DNA of 64,000 bases from Enterocloster lavalensis (GTDB lineage: Bacteria > Bacillota > Clostridia > Lachnospirales > Lachnospiraceae): assembly GCF_902364025.1 (NCBI RefSeq), contig NZ_CABJCG010000026.1, positions 1-64,000 on the forward strand, given 5' to 3'. The position numbers and the translations under genes were made by a program. This document shows, piece by piece, positions 50,045 to 57,938 of this stretch (position 1 is its first letter; each line of letters begins with the position of its first letter). The notes beneath the pieces were generated by a model. That model worked only from the letters and a program-made list of their open reading frames with translations, ran no database searches and was not told the origin of the DNA.

Positions 50045-51277
50045 CTACATTCCGTCCTTGATGGCGTCGATATAACCTCTCACGTCGCAGGGCCGGTATT
50101 TGCTGGCCCTGCAGCGGGCGGAATGCTCCATCAGCTCCGGCTGCAGAATATAGCTTTTATACCCATTTGTGTACCCGCAGATGATGCAGCAGCGGGCCTT
50201 GCTGTGCTGTTTCAGCTCAATTCCCAGAGCGGACCCCAGTTCTCCCGGGCTGGACACCAGCTCTAAATCCCCCAGCCGGATGATACTGGAGTACAGACCG
50301 ATATCCACCTCGTCGAGATCCAGCTTCCGCTTCAGGCTGTTGGCCTCGTCGTACAGCAGCTTCTTCTCCTGCGCGCCTTCGGCCCGTTCCATCTCCTGCT
50401 GAAGCCCTGCAATCTCCGCCAGAATCTCCCCAGTGTGATCCTCCGGTATGTAATTCACCCGGTATTTCACCAGACGTTCCCCTTCAAAGCGCAGATCCAG
50501 CGGCGTATCGCAGGAAATCTCATGGATCTTCTTTGCGACGCCGGAGGCCAGCCGTTCAAGCTCCCCGTAGTCCGTCCCCTGCCGCCACGCCCGGTTGCTG
50601 CAATCCCCCGCAGCCCCCACGATCATGGCCGGATAATAGCCCCGCAGCCGGTACAGCTCATTGCACACCACCCCCGCGTAATCCGCCGTGAGCAGCGTAT
50701 TTTCCGGGTCCAGCACCGTGGAGTGGGTAGCCCAGTTGCAGAGCGCGGCCACCACCGTTCCGTCCGCGTTCCGGCATTCCGCCAGAATCACCTCGTTGTC
50801 CGCGTTCTCCCCGTAAAAGATGCGGCTGCCGTAATAGCCCTCCACCATGCCCCTGCCGAAATACATCCGGCACTCCTCCAGGGACGCGTGGCATTCCTCG
50901 TAGGCCCGTTTCACCGTCTCCACGTAAAAATCGTAGTATTCCTGGGAAAACACGCCGGTATTCCAGTGTTTGTGGTAGTCCATCACGGAGTGATGGTCGT
51001 GGGTGGCGCTGAAGAGAATGCAATTCTCATTCAACCCGTACTCCCGGGCCATCATCCCCTTGATCTCATCGCAGGACCACTCCTCAAACTCCAGGTAATC
51101 CGCGTTGAATATATAAATCTCGGTTCCGTCCACCTCTAGCAAAACGGCTCTGGCGAAGATGTCGTCGTGCACCCCCTGGGCCGGCTTTCTGCGGCTCTCA
51201 TATCTGGGGCCGTAACCGATCAGATAAAACTCCCCGTTTGGCGTCAGGCGGTAACGGCCTGAGCTCGCTCTAAACAT
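50045..51277 (-). CDS. Neutral/alkaline ceramidase-like hydrolase, no signal peptide
   Basis: 410 residues. Similar in layout to the N-terminal domain of neutral ceramidases: FSATHDHHSVMDY (zinc histidines), ALCNWATHSTVLDP, AMIVGAAGDCSNRAW, and a late ELVSSPGELGSALG. A true ceramidase would be exported, but no leader is visible, and it sits in a sugar PTS operon. A cytoplasmic amidase or glycoside-amide hydrolase acting on the imported compound is therefore more likely. A coiled-coil-like stretch (EIAGLQQEMERAEGAQEKK) lies near residue 285-310. Confidence 0.75.
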   Translation of the reverse strand: MFRASSGRYRLTPNGEFYLIGYGPRYESRRKPAQGVHDDIFARAVLLEVDGTEIYIFNADYLEFEEWSCDEIKGMMAREYGLNENCILFSATHDHHSVMDYHKHWNTGVFSQEYYDFYVETVKRAYEECHASLEECRMYFGRGMVEGYYGSRIFYGENADNEVILAECRNADGTVVAALCNWATHSTVLDPENTLLTADYAGVVCNELYRLRGYYPAMIVGAAGDCSNRAWRQGTDYGELERLASGVAKKIHEISCDTPLDLRFEGERLVKYRVNYIPEDHTGEILAEIAGLQQEMERAEGAQEKKLLYDEANSLKRKLDLDEVDIGLYSSIIRLGDLELVSSPGELGSALGIELKQHSKARCCIICGYTNGYKSYILQPELMEHSARCRASKYRPCDVRGYIDAIKDGM

Positions 51278-51283
51278 CTATGC

Positions 51284-52291
51284 CTATGCCTCCTTGATCT
51301 GGTCTTTTTTGTACACGTTGCGCCGGTTATAGCGGATCGCAGAGCCCTGGTAGATGTATTTCATCATAATCACCTTTGTCTCGCCCGTGGATGGACTGAA
51401 TCGCTCCGTCATCTCGTCGTACCGCTCCGGGTCTTTCAAAATCGCCTCCGCGGCGTGCAGCAGATAGCGCAGCGTCTCGCCGGTCTGGTCCAGCATACCG
51501 TGTCCCGGAAATACCGCTTCAATCTCGTCCATCCTGGGCTCCAGCTTTTTCAGGGCGTCCCGCAGCGCTTCCACCGTGCAGTTCTCAGCATAAGGTTCCC
51601 CCGGCGCCGCGTCGCAGATTCCGCCCGTGTCCCCGGTAAAAATAATATGGTTGTGGCGGTCGTAGTACCCGCTCTGCCCGGGAGAATGGCCCGGAAGCAT
51701 AACCAGCTCCACCTCATAGCCGTCCCCCAGATCGAAGATGTGTCCGTCCTCCACGCCCACGATCTCGTACTCCCGCCATTTGACCAGATCGTTGCGGTCA
51801 AATTCCGTAAACCGGCAGGCCCCGTTCTCATCGAATAAGTAATTCCAAATATAGGGATTGTTCTTTTTCTCCATGCGCGCCACCTCGGCCTCGGAGCAGT
51901 AGCAGCGCTCAAACTGGCAGTTGCCGTAGGCGTGATCGTAATGGGAGTGGGTGTTGGCCACGATTAACGGCTTATCCCCCACCAGCTTTTTCACCAGCCC
52001 CTTGAAATCCCCTATACCGAACCCCGTATCAATCACCATGGCCTTCTCAGGCCCGTCGATCACAAAGGACCAGACGTCGCCGGCTCCATCCAGGCTCTCG
52101 GAAAAACACGCGTACACATTGTCCCTCATCCGGTAGACCTCCGCGTAAGGATCGATCTCGGGATAGAACTGTTTCAATGTGCTGAACTCCCGCAGAATTT
52201 TGTAATACGGCCAGCGGATCGCCCGCTCTTCGTCCCACACAATACGCCTGGACTTCAAGTCGGACTTGATCGGTCTGGGCAAACGTTTCAT
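51284..52291 (-). CDS. MBL-fold metallo-hydrolase, first gene of the PTS operon
   Basis: 335 residues. Zinc motif NTHSHYDHAYGN (H, H, D, H near 114-119), MLPGHSPGQSGYY histidine, IIFTGDTGG aspartate and FPGHG histidine are all present. An N-terminal extension of ~55 residues precedes the fold. Follows the PRD regulator's terminator. Together with the ceramidase-like protein it could remove an ester/amide group from a PTS-imported sugar conjugate. Confidence 0.87.
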   Translation of the reverse strand: MKRLPRPIKSDLKSRRIVWDEERAIRWPYYKILREFSTLKQFYPEIDPYAEVYRMRDNVYACFSESLDGAGDVWSFVIDGPEKAMVIDTGFGIGDFKGLVKKLVGDKPLIVANTHSHYDHAYGNCQFERCYCSEAEVARMEKKNNPYIWNYLFDENGACRFTEFDRNDLVKWREYEIVGVEDGHIFDLGDGYEVELVMLPGHSPGQSGYYDRHNHIIFTGDTGGICDAAPGEPYAENCTVEALRDALKKLEPRMDEIEAVFPGHGMLDQTGETLRYLLHAAEAILKDPERYDEMTERFSPSTGETKVIMMKYIYQGSAIRYNRRNVYKKDQIKEA

Positions 52292-52364
52292 ACGAACTCC
52301 CTCCTTTTCATAAAATTAATACATTTTTTCGTTTCCATACTCATCAATTCGTGAAACTGATGTT

Positions 52365-52396
52365 ATTATAAACAAAAAAACCGGCTTGTTGGGCCG
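52365..52396 (-). terminator. Terminator of the PRD regulator gene, overlapping an operon leader
   Basis: On the minus strand CGGC (from 52396) pairs with GCCG (52385-52382) and is followed by seven T. Immediately downstream is a TATAAT (52370-52365) that may serve the MBL/PTS operon, though no good -35 is visible. The operon may depend on read-through, activation or antitermination at this site. Confidence 0.6.
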
Positions 52397-52437
52397 ATTT
52401 TTTGATGTATCAATAAATCAAATTGTGAGTTTAAATG

Positions 52438-54399
52438 TCAGCCGATGTCCGGGTAGAGCACACCCAGCGGCTCCCCGCCGCCGTTGACCAGCCGGTCGGC
52501 TGCCTCCGCAGAAATATGGACGAATCGTCTCAGCACGCCGTCCAGCATCTGGTTGGTCTGATAGGAGGCCAGGCGGTTGTAGCAGACGAAAATCCGGGAA
52601 CGGTTATGATTCCACACAATCGCGTTTTTATTGAGCAGAACCGCAATCTGCTGCTGTTGCATCCCACCGGTCAACACCGGCAGAAGCACCACCCCGTTTT
52701 CCCGCTCCATCTCCACATAGGAGTCATTTTCCCGCATATGGGCCAGAAACTCCTGACGCCCGACGCCGTACTGCTCAAACAGGTCCGCAAGATACTGGAA
52801 CACCCCTTCTTTGGACTTGAGATTCGTGCGGTAGAAATACTGTTTCTTGAGGATCGTCCATTCGCAGTTTTTCTGCACCTCGCTCAAATAAGTGTCCAAT
52901 TCCGGGCAGCGGAACTGGAACGGCAGAAATTCCACCTGTAAAATCGGAAGATTGTAGGACAGCAAATCCAGATACATTTTCCTGTTTTTTCCAATATCTG
53001 TCAGAATTACATCAAACTCCGTGGGCTCGTCCTCCACGTACTCGTAGGCCTCGGCGGGCACCACCGCCCGTATCTCCTTGCCGTAACCGTTGCGGATATT
53101 GAGCGCCAGCAGCTTTGCGCATGCCACCCCATACTGGGAGATCACCAGGATTTTCTGGGCGTAATAACAGTAGCCGTCCGCCTTTAAAAGCCTGCTGAAA
53201 ATATAAAACGCGCTGATGGCGTCGTCCTTGCTCAGGTGGATTCCATGCCGTTCTTCATAGAAGCGGGCGAAACAGATGCAGGAGTCGGCGGAGCGGATTC
53301 CCTTGCGCTTCACATAGCCGTAGGCCTCCCAATCCGAATAGATGCGAAATTCCAGCCGGTTCTGCAGCAGGTAGAGGAAACAAACCCAGTCCTCAAAAAA
53401 GGCGTCGTCGAACAACCCTTCCGGACAGCCGAATACCGCCGTCAGGCGCTCGGTCAAAGCCCTTGCCTCCTCATAAAATGCTTCGTACTCCGGGAGGTCC
53501 CGGATGTGATCGTTCCGGGATTCATGGGCGAGCAGCAGCATGGACAGCCCCAGCACATCCTGCTCCGGCACATTCACATGCCGGCTCTGCGCAAGCCGGT
53601 CATAGAGCGTTTTGGCAAAGGCGTACTCCGCCGTGTTCCGCGCCCGTTTCACCTGGGCGTCGGTGAATCGGATGTTGGCCGTCTGCCGGCGGCGGCTTAA
53701 GCTCAACTGCATGTAGTGGATCATTTTCGGTAAATACAGAAGGGGCAGGGAAAAATCGTACTGCTCCGTCAGACATTCCACCATCTGCCGCCGGATATGG
53801 TCAAACAACGGCTCCCCGTCCAGCATAAAGAACAGCGTCTTGAACTCGCTCTCCTTATAATGGATTTCTTCCAGAGTTGTCTTATAAATCTTATGCTGAT
53901 AGATCAGGCACTGCCGGATACTCCACTCGTCCCCCTCCACGGTCAGGAAGCCGCGCTTATTCTTCAGGGTCAGATCAAAGGTCTTTAAAATGTCCTTCAC
54001 GCTGCCCAGATGGCGGAACATCGTCCCCCGGGAACAGTACAGCTCCTGGCACAGCTCCTCCACTGTCACATGGCCGGAACAGCAGATGCACTTGCGCGTC
54101 AGGTAATGAATCTCGGAAGGATACTGGTTGTCCATCCGCTGGTACCGGTTGCACAGATCCCACACCTTTTCCAGATACGGCCCTGCTAACGTCCGGTCCG
54201 CAATCTCAAGATAATTGCCCACCGAGGTCTTGGAGGCGATGGATACCCCATGTTTTTCCATCTCCTCATTGATCAGGGCGATCTCCTTTCGGATGGTATT
54301 GATCGCCACATTGCAGGAAAGCGCCAGCTCCTTATTGGAAACCGGATGCTTTTCCTCCATGATATACTTTAAAATTTTCCGATCCAGATGATTCAGCAT
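52438..54399 (-). CDS. PRD-containing PTS transcriptional regulator (BglG/MtlR type) with degenerate EIIB/EIIA
   Basis: 653 residues. Two N-terminal HTH regions (LDRKILKYIMEEKHPVSNKELA, ~1-60; VTVEELCQELYCSRGTMFRHL, ~95-125), two PTS-regulation domains (~190-430), an EIIB-like domain and a C-terminal EIIA-like domain. In the EIIB-like motif the phospho-Cys position is Ser (LVISQYGVACAKLL), and in the EIIA-like motif the AIPH histidine is Val (VVLLPVLTGG). It adjoins the man-type PTS operon and probably activates it. Start at 54399 (weak GGCGGA site). Its usual phospho-inputs through EIIB/EIIA seem lost. Confidence 0.85.
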   Translation of the reverse strand: MLNHLDRKILKYIMEEKHPVSNKELALSCNVAINTIRKEIALINEEMEKHGVSIASKTSVGNYLEIADRTLAGPYLEKVWDLCNRYQRMDNQYPSEIHYLTRKCICCSGHVTVEELCQELYCSRGTMFRHLGSVKDILKTFDLTLKNKRGFLTVEGDEWSIRQCLIYQHKIYKTTLEEIHYKESEFKTLFFMLDGEPLFDHIRRQMVECLTEQYDFSLPLLYLPKMIHYMQLSLSRRRQTANIRFTDAQVKRARNTAEYAFAKTLYDRLAQSRHVNVPEQDVLGLSMLLLAHESRNDHIRDLPEYEAFYEEARALTERLTAVFGCPEGLFDDAFFEDWVCFLYLLQNRLEFRIYSDWEAYGYVKRKGIRSADSCICFARFYEERHGIHLSKDDAISAFYIFSRLLKADGYCYYAQKILVISQYGVACAKLLALNIRNGYGKEIRAVVPAEAYEYVEDEPTEFDVILTDIGKNRKMYLDLLSYNLPILQVEFLPFQFRCPELDTYLSEVQKNCEWTILKKQYFYRTNLKSKEGVFQYLADLFEQYGVGRQEFLAHMRENDSYVEMERENGVVLLPVLTGGMQQQQIAVLLNKNAIVWNHNRSRIFVCYNRLASYQTNQMLDGVLRRFVHISAEAADRLVNGGGEPLGVLYPDIG

Positions 54400-54479
54400 G
54401 TCGTCCGCCCGTTCTTGTGACTGTGGTTGATTGGCCGTCCGCACCCCGGATTCCAAAACGCGGATCTATATACCCTTTC

Positions 54480-54508
54480 ATTTTACATGTTTTTAACACA
54501 GATTACAA
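54480..54508 (-). promoter_or_regulatory. Predicted promoter of the PRD regulator gene
   Basis: TTGTAA (54503-54508), 17 bp, TAAAAT (54480-54485). Leader about 75 nt. Confidence 0.55.
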
Positions 54509-54534
54509 TACGCGGGCAGTCCATTGCCCCAACT

Positions 54535-54608
54535 CCGGCAATCGCCTTCAGGGCCGCCCCGTCCGCAGCCGGCAATCGCCTTCAGGGCCGCCCCGTCCGC
54601 AGCCGGCA
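54535..54608. repeat. Exact 34-bp tandem duplication
   Basis: Two identical 34-bp copies starting CCGGCAATCGCCTTCAGGGC lie at 54535-54568 and 54569-54602, plus a 6-bp start of a third copy (54603-54608). Located between the PRD regulator promoter and the 3' end of the sugar-binding-protein gene. Identity of copies suggests recent duplication. Confidence 0.88.
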
Positions 54609-54619
54609 GCCCGGCGTAC

Positions 54620-55966
54620 TCACCTCCCGGCCTCATCCAACGCCTTCTGCGCCGTCCTGCACGCCTCGTCCAGCGCCTCCCGCACCGGCACGTTCTCGAT
54701 CTCCACCTTGTCCGCCGCGATCTCCAACGCGTCGAATATCTTACCTCCCGTGGGATCGATGGGCATGGGCGATGCATGCATGGCCTGACTCAACGGCACC
54801 AGGGCCTGGGGATTCTCCTGTGTGTAAGCCTTGTACCCCTCATCCTCCAGCGTGGATGCGCGCACCGGAATGTAACCGGTTGCCATGGACCATCTGGCCT
54901 GATTGGCGGGCCGGGCGAAGAACTTCATGAACTCATAAACGCCCTGTTTGGTCTCCGCCTTGCCGGTTTCCACCATCACCAGCTGCAACACCCTTGCCAC
55001 CGGGGCCGGGGGATTCTCCTCGAAGCCGGGCTGTTCCATGGCTCCCACCACGGAAAAATCCAGATCGGCCTGGTCTCCCGAGGAGCCGGTGTAACCTCCT
55101 GCGCGGCCCTCCAGCACATCGTCCATGGTCTGATACCAATACTCCCAGCCCTGTCCGCCGGAGTGGATTGCCATGGTTTCCGCGTCGTGGATCCCCCGGC
55201 GCACCAGCTCCCAGGACTCCACCCACTGGTCGGAATTGATCGTAACCCGGGTTCCGTCCGCGCTCAACAGGCTGCCGCCGTTGCTCAGTGCAATGTCAAC
55301 CAGATTGTCCGCACCCCACATAGGCTCCCAGCCGTACAGCTTCTCTTGGCCGCCCATACCGCTTACCGCCTCCGCGGCCCGCTCCAGATCCTGCCAGGTG
55401 CCGATCTGTTCCGGATCGATGCCCGCCCGGTCAAACAGCTCCCGGTTGTAATACATCACCTGGGTGGTCCCGTAAGCCGGCATGGCGAACACCGCGCCGT
55501 CCCCAAGCCTGCACTGGTCATAAAATACCGGCACAAAATCCTCTGTCTCCAGCGCTTCATCGGCCTCAAAATAGGAGCTCAAACCGGCCAGCAGCCCCTT
55601 TTCCGCCAGACTGCGCGCCTTGTCCGAGTCCAGAAGGGCCGCGTCCGCCCCGGTTTTTCCCGCGATGGCCGCCGCCAGCTTGGTGTAGGTCTCGTCGTAA
55701 TCCGCCTGCTGGATTCCCGTCACCTGGTACTGCTGCTGGGAACTGTTGAAGTCCCCGATCAGTTCCTCCATGACTCCGGCCGCAGTTTTGCCGCCGGAAT
55801 ACCACAGGGTCACCTGCACCCGCCCGTCCTTCACCACATCCGCTCTGGCTCCCGTTCCTCCCGCCCGCGCCCCGCAGCCCCAAAGGGTGCTCGCCGCCAG
55901 CACCGCGGCCGCGGCCAGCGCGGCGGTTCGGATTCCGCTCAAGCTTCCAGTCTGTTTTCTATTCAT
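54620..55966 (-). CDS. Sugar ABC transporter solute-binding lipoprotein (family 1)
   Basis: 448 residues. Lipoprotein signal with TLWGC and Cys31, then a family 1 binding protein (VTLWYSGGKTAAGVMEELIGDFN; NRELFDRAGIDPEQIGTWQDLERAAEAV; a GGAMEQ-type late segment; TGYIPVRAST). Aromatic-rich ligand cleft (WEPMWGADN, EYWYQTMDD) suggests a sugar or glycerol-phosphate-like ligand. ATG at 55966 (GAGGAG site). Third gene after the two permease genes; no ATPase gene, as is common where a shared MsmK-type ATPase is used. Confidence 0.92.
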   Translation of the reverse strand: MNRKQTGSLSGIRTAALAAAAVLAASTLWGCGARAGGTGARADVVKDGRVQVTLWYSGGKTAAGVMEELIGDFNSSQQQYQVTGIQQADYDETYTKLAAAIAGKTGADAALLDSDKARSLAEKGLLAGLSSYFEADEALETEDFVPVFYDQCRLGDGAVFAMPAYGTTQVMYYNRELFDRAGIDPEQIGTWQDLERAAEAVSGMGGQEKLYGWEPMWGADNLVDIALSNGGSLLSADGTRVTINSDQWVESWELVRRGIHDAETMAIHSGGQGWEYWYQTMDDVLEGRAGGYTGSSGDQADLDFSVVGAMEQPGFEENPPAPVARVLQLVMVETGKAETKQGVYEFMKFFARPANQARWSMATGYIPVRASTLEDEGYKAYTQENPQALVPLSQAMHASPMPIDPTGGKIFDALEIAADKVEIENVPVREALDEACRTAQKALDEAGR

Positions 55967-55992
55967 TCTAATCGCTCCTCTCATTCCACAAT

Positions 55993-56847
55993 CTACCCTT
56001 TCGTTCCCATATCCGTAATCCCCGCCATAATCCGCCGCTGGGCCACGGCGAACAACGCCAGCAGCGGCAGCACTCCCACCGTCCCGGCCGCCATGACGAG
56101 GGGCCACTGGGTCCCGTAGGCCCCGCCCTCGTACAGAAAGCGCCGCAGCCCCTGGGAAATCAGGCTTTTCTCCGGCGTGTCCGTGATCAGCGACGGCCAC
56201 ATGTAGCTGTTGTAAGTGCCGATAAATGCAAGCAGCATGAACGTGACTACGGACGGCCGCGCCATAGGCAACGCGATGTGCCACAGCACGGTAAAATGTC
56301 CGGCTCCGTCCATCCGGGCCGCTTCCACAGCGGCGGCCGGAATCTGGCCAAACGCCTGGCGCAGCAGGAAAATTCCAAACACGCTGACCCCGTTGGAGAG
56401 GATCAGCCCCCTGTAGGAGTCCAGTAAGCCCAGCCGCGCCAACAGCACGTAACAAGGGATATAGGTGGCCGCCGTGGGCACCATATAGGTGAACAACACC
56501 AGGGAAAACAACAGCCTGCGCCCCTTAAACCGCATGAACACCACCGCGTAGGAGAACAAGGCGCAGCAGACCACCTGCAGCGCCATGGTCAGGGACGCCA
56601 CAAACAGGCTGTTGAACAGGTAACGGGGAATCGGCGACTCCAGTAAAATCTCCCGGTAATTTCCCCACTGCCAGACCGCAGGCAGAGCCAGCCCCGGCTC
56701 CATCACCTCGGCCTTTGTCTTAAAAGAGCTTAAAACCATCCACAAAAACGGAAACACCGCGGCCGCCGAGGCCACCGCCAATACCACATGGTTGACCGCC
56801 CGCAATAACGGCCGTTTTCCCAGATCCTTTAACAAAATCCCCGTCAT
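55993..56847 (-). CDS. Sugar ABC transporter permease (MalG/CUT1 type)
   Basis: 284 residues, six helices, with the EAA loop EAARMDGAGHFTVLWHIALPMARPS that docks to the ATPase. Overlaps the upstream permease by ATGA; GGAGGAG precedes the ATG at 56847. CUT1-type importer subunit. Confidence 0.95.
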   Translation of the reverse strand: MTGILLKDLGKRPLLRAVNHVVLAVASAAAVFPFLWMVLSSFKTKAEVMEPGLALPAVWQWGNYREILLESPIPRYLFNSLFVASLTMALQVVCCALFSYAVVFMRFKGRRLLFSLVLFTYMVPTAATYIPCYVLLARLGLLDSYRGLILSNGVSVFGIFLLRQAFGQIPAAAVEAARMDGAGHFTVLWHIALPMARPSVVTFMLLAFIGTYNSYMWPSLITDTPEKSLISQGLRRFLYEGGAYGTQWPLVMAAGTVGVLPLLALFAVAQRRIMAGITDMGTKG

Positions 56848-57728
56848 CTCTCTCCTCCCTGCCATTCCTCCCCTTCCCGGCTCCCTGCGCGCATTTTCCC
56901 CTGCAGCCACGCCAGCCCCAGGCCCAGCGCCATGAGAACCACCACCGCGGCCGCGGCCTGCCCCATCCGAAACTGTTCAAACCCCAGCTGATAGTAGAGA
57001 TACAATAGCGTCCTGGTGCTCCCCGAGGGACCGCCCTGGGTCAGAATCTGAATCTGATCGTAGGCCCGCAGGGCTTCCACCGCCAGCAGCAGCCCCACCA
57101 TCCGCACCGACGGCGCGATCAGAGGCAGCGTCACAGACCGGAAACGCCGGAATGTTCCGGCTCCGTCCACCGCGGCCGCCTCGCCGAGCTCCGCCGGAAC
57201 CCGGGAGAGCGCGCCCATGAACAGCAGCATCACATATCCCATATTTTTCCAAACTGTCACCAACGCCACCGCCGCCAGCGCTGTGTCCGAGCTCTTCAGC
57301 CAGTCGCTCCCGCTTCCCCCCAGCCATCGGAGCACCTGGTTGGCGAATCCCCTGTCCGGCTCAAAAATCCAGGTCCAGACAATGGACACTGCCACCGTGG
57401 GGGTGATCCACGGGGCAAACAGAAAGGCCGCATAGGGGGTGTTTTGGCCCGCCGCGGTCACAAGCGCAGCCAGCGCCAGTCCCAACGCCACTCCCGGAAT
57501 CACCGTCTCCAGCGCAAACATCAGCGTCTGGCGCAGAGCAGCCGCGAATGCCTCGTCTCCCAGAAGGTTCCGGTAATTTTCCAGCCCCACCACGCGAAAA
57601 TCCGGCGTCATATAGTCCCAGTCCGTCAGGCTGATCCCCACCGTCGCAGCAATGGGCCCCAGCCAGAACAGTACCAGAAACGCCATGGCCGGGAAAATAA
57701 ATACCAGTATCTGCAATCTCCGCCGCAT
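56844..57728 (-). CDS. Sugar ABC transporter permease (MalF/UgpA type)
   Basis: 294 residues, six helices, EAA loop EAAAVDGAGTFRRFRSVTLPL. ATG at 57728 is chosen because AGGAGG is ideally spaced; an upstream ATG at 57770 would add 14 polar residues. First gene of the operon, behind the promoter at 57799-57827. Confidence 0.94.
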   Translation of the reverse strand: MRRRLQILVFIFPAMAFLVLFWLGPIAATVGISLTDWDYMTPDFRVVGLENYRNLLGDEAFAAALRQTLMFALETVIPGVALGLALAALVTAAGQNTPYAAFLFAPWITPTVAVSIVWTWIFEPDRGFANQVLRWLGGSGSDWLKSSDTALAAVALVTVWKNMGYVMLLFMGALSRVPAELGEAAAVDGAGTFRRFRSVTLPLIAPSVRMVGLLLAVEALRAYDQIQILTQGGPSGSTRTLLYLYYQLGFEQFRMGQAAAAVVVLMALGLGLAWLQGKMRAGSREGEEWQGGER

Positions 57729-57785
57729 CCGCTTACCTCCTGACCACCAAACCGCTTGTTCATTTTCCATTATTTATCAAATTAA

Positions 57786-57841
57786 TTGAACATCATTGAC
57801 TATACACATTCATCGCGCAAAAGTCAACATCTTATGTTCAA
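57786..57841 (-). promoter_or_regulatory. ABC sugar operon promoter flanked by TTGAACAT half-sites
   Basis: TTGACT (57822-57827), 17 bp, TATAGT (57799-57804). TTGAACAT (57786-57793) and its inverse ATGTTCAA (57834-57841) flank the promoter, and AACATCTTATGTT (57826-57838) forms a tight palindrome over the -35. Typical of repressor control; no regulator gene is adjacent. Confidence 0.65.
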
Positions 57842-57880
57842 TATTTTTAAATATTAGTATTTTTTGAACGCATATCCCAT

Positions 57881-57918
57881 AAAAAAAGCACCTTCCCCGA
57901 ATAATAGAAAGATGCTTT
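57881..57918 (-). terminator. Intrinsic terminator of brnQ
   Basis: Minus strand: a 12-bp stem AAAGCATCTTTC/GGAAGGTGCTTT with two G-U pairs, followed by seven T (57887-57881). Confidence 0.85.
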
Positions 57919-57938
57919 CAACCTTATACTGTTACCGT

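Noticed and set aside
54524..56119. 531-codon plus-strand frame
   Set aside because: Antisense shadow of the sugar-binding lipoprotein gene.
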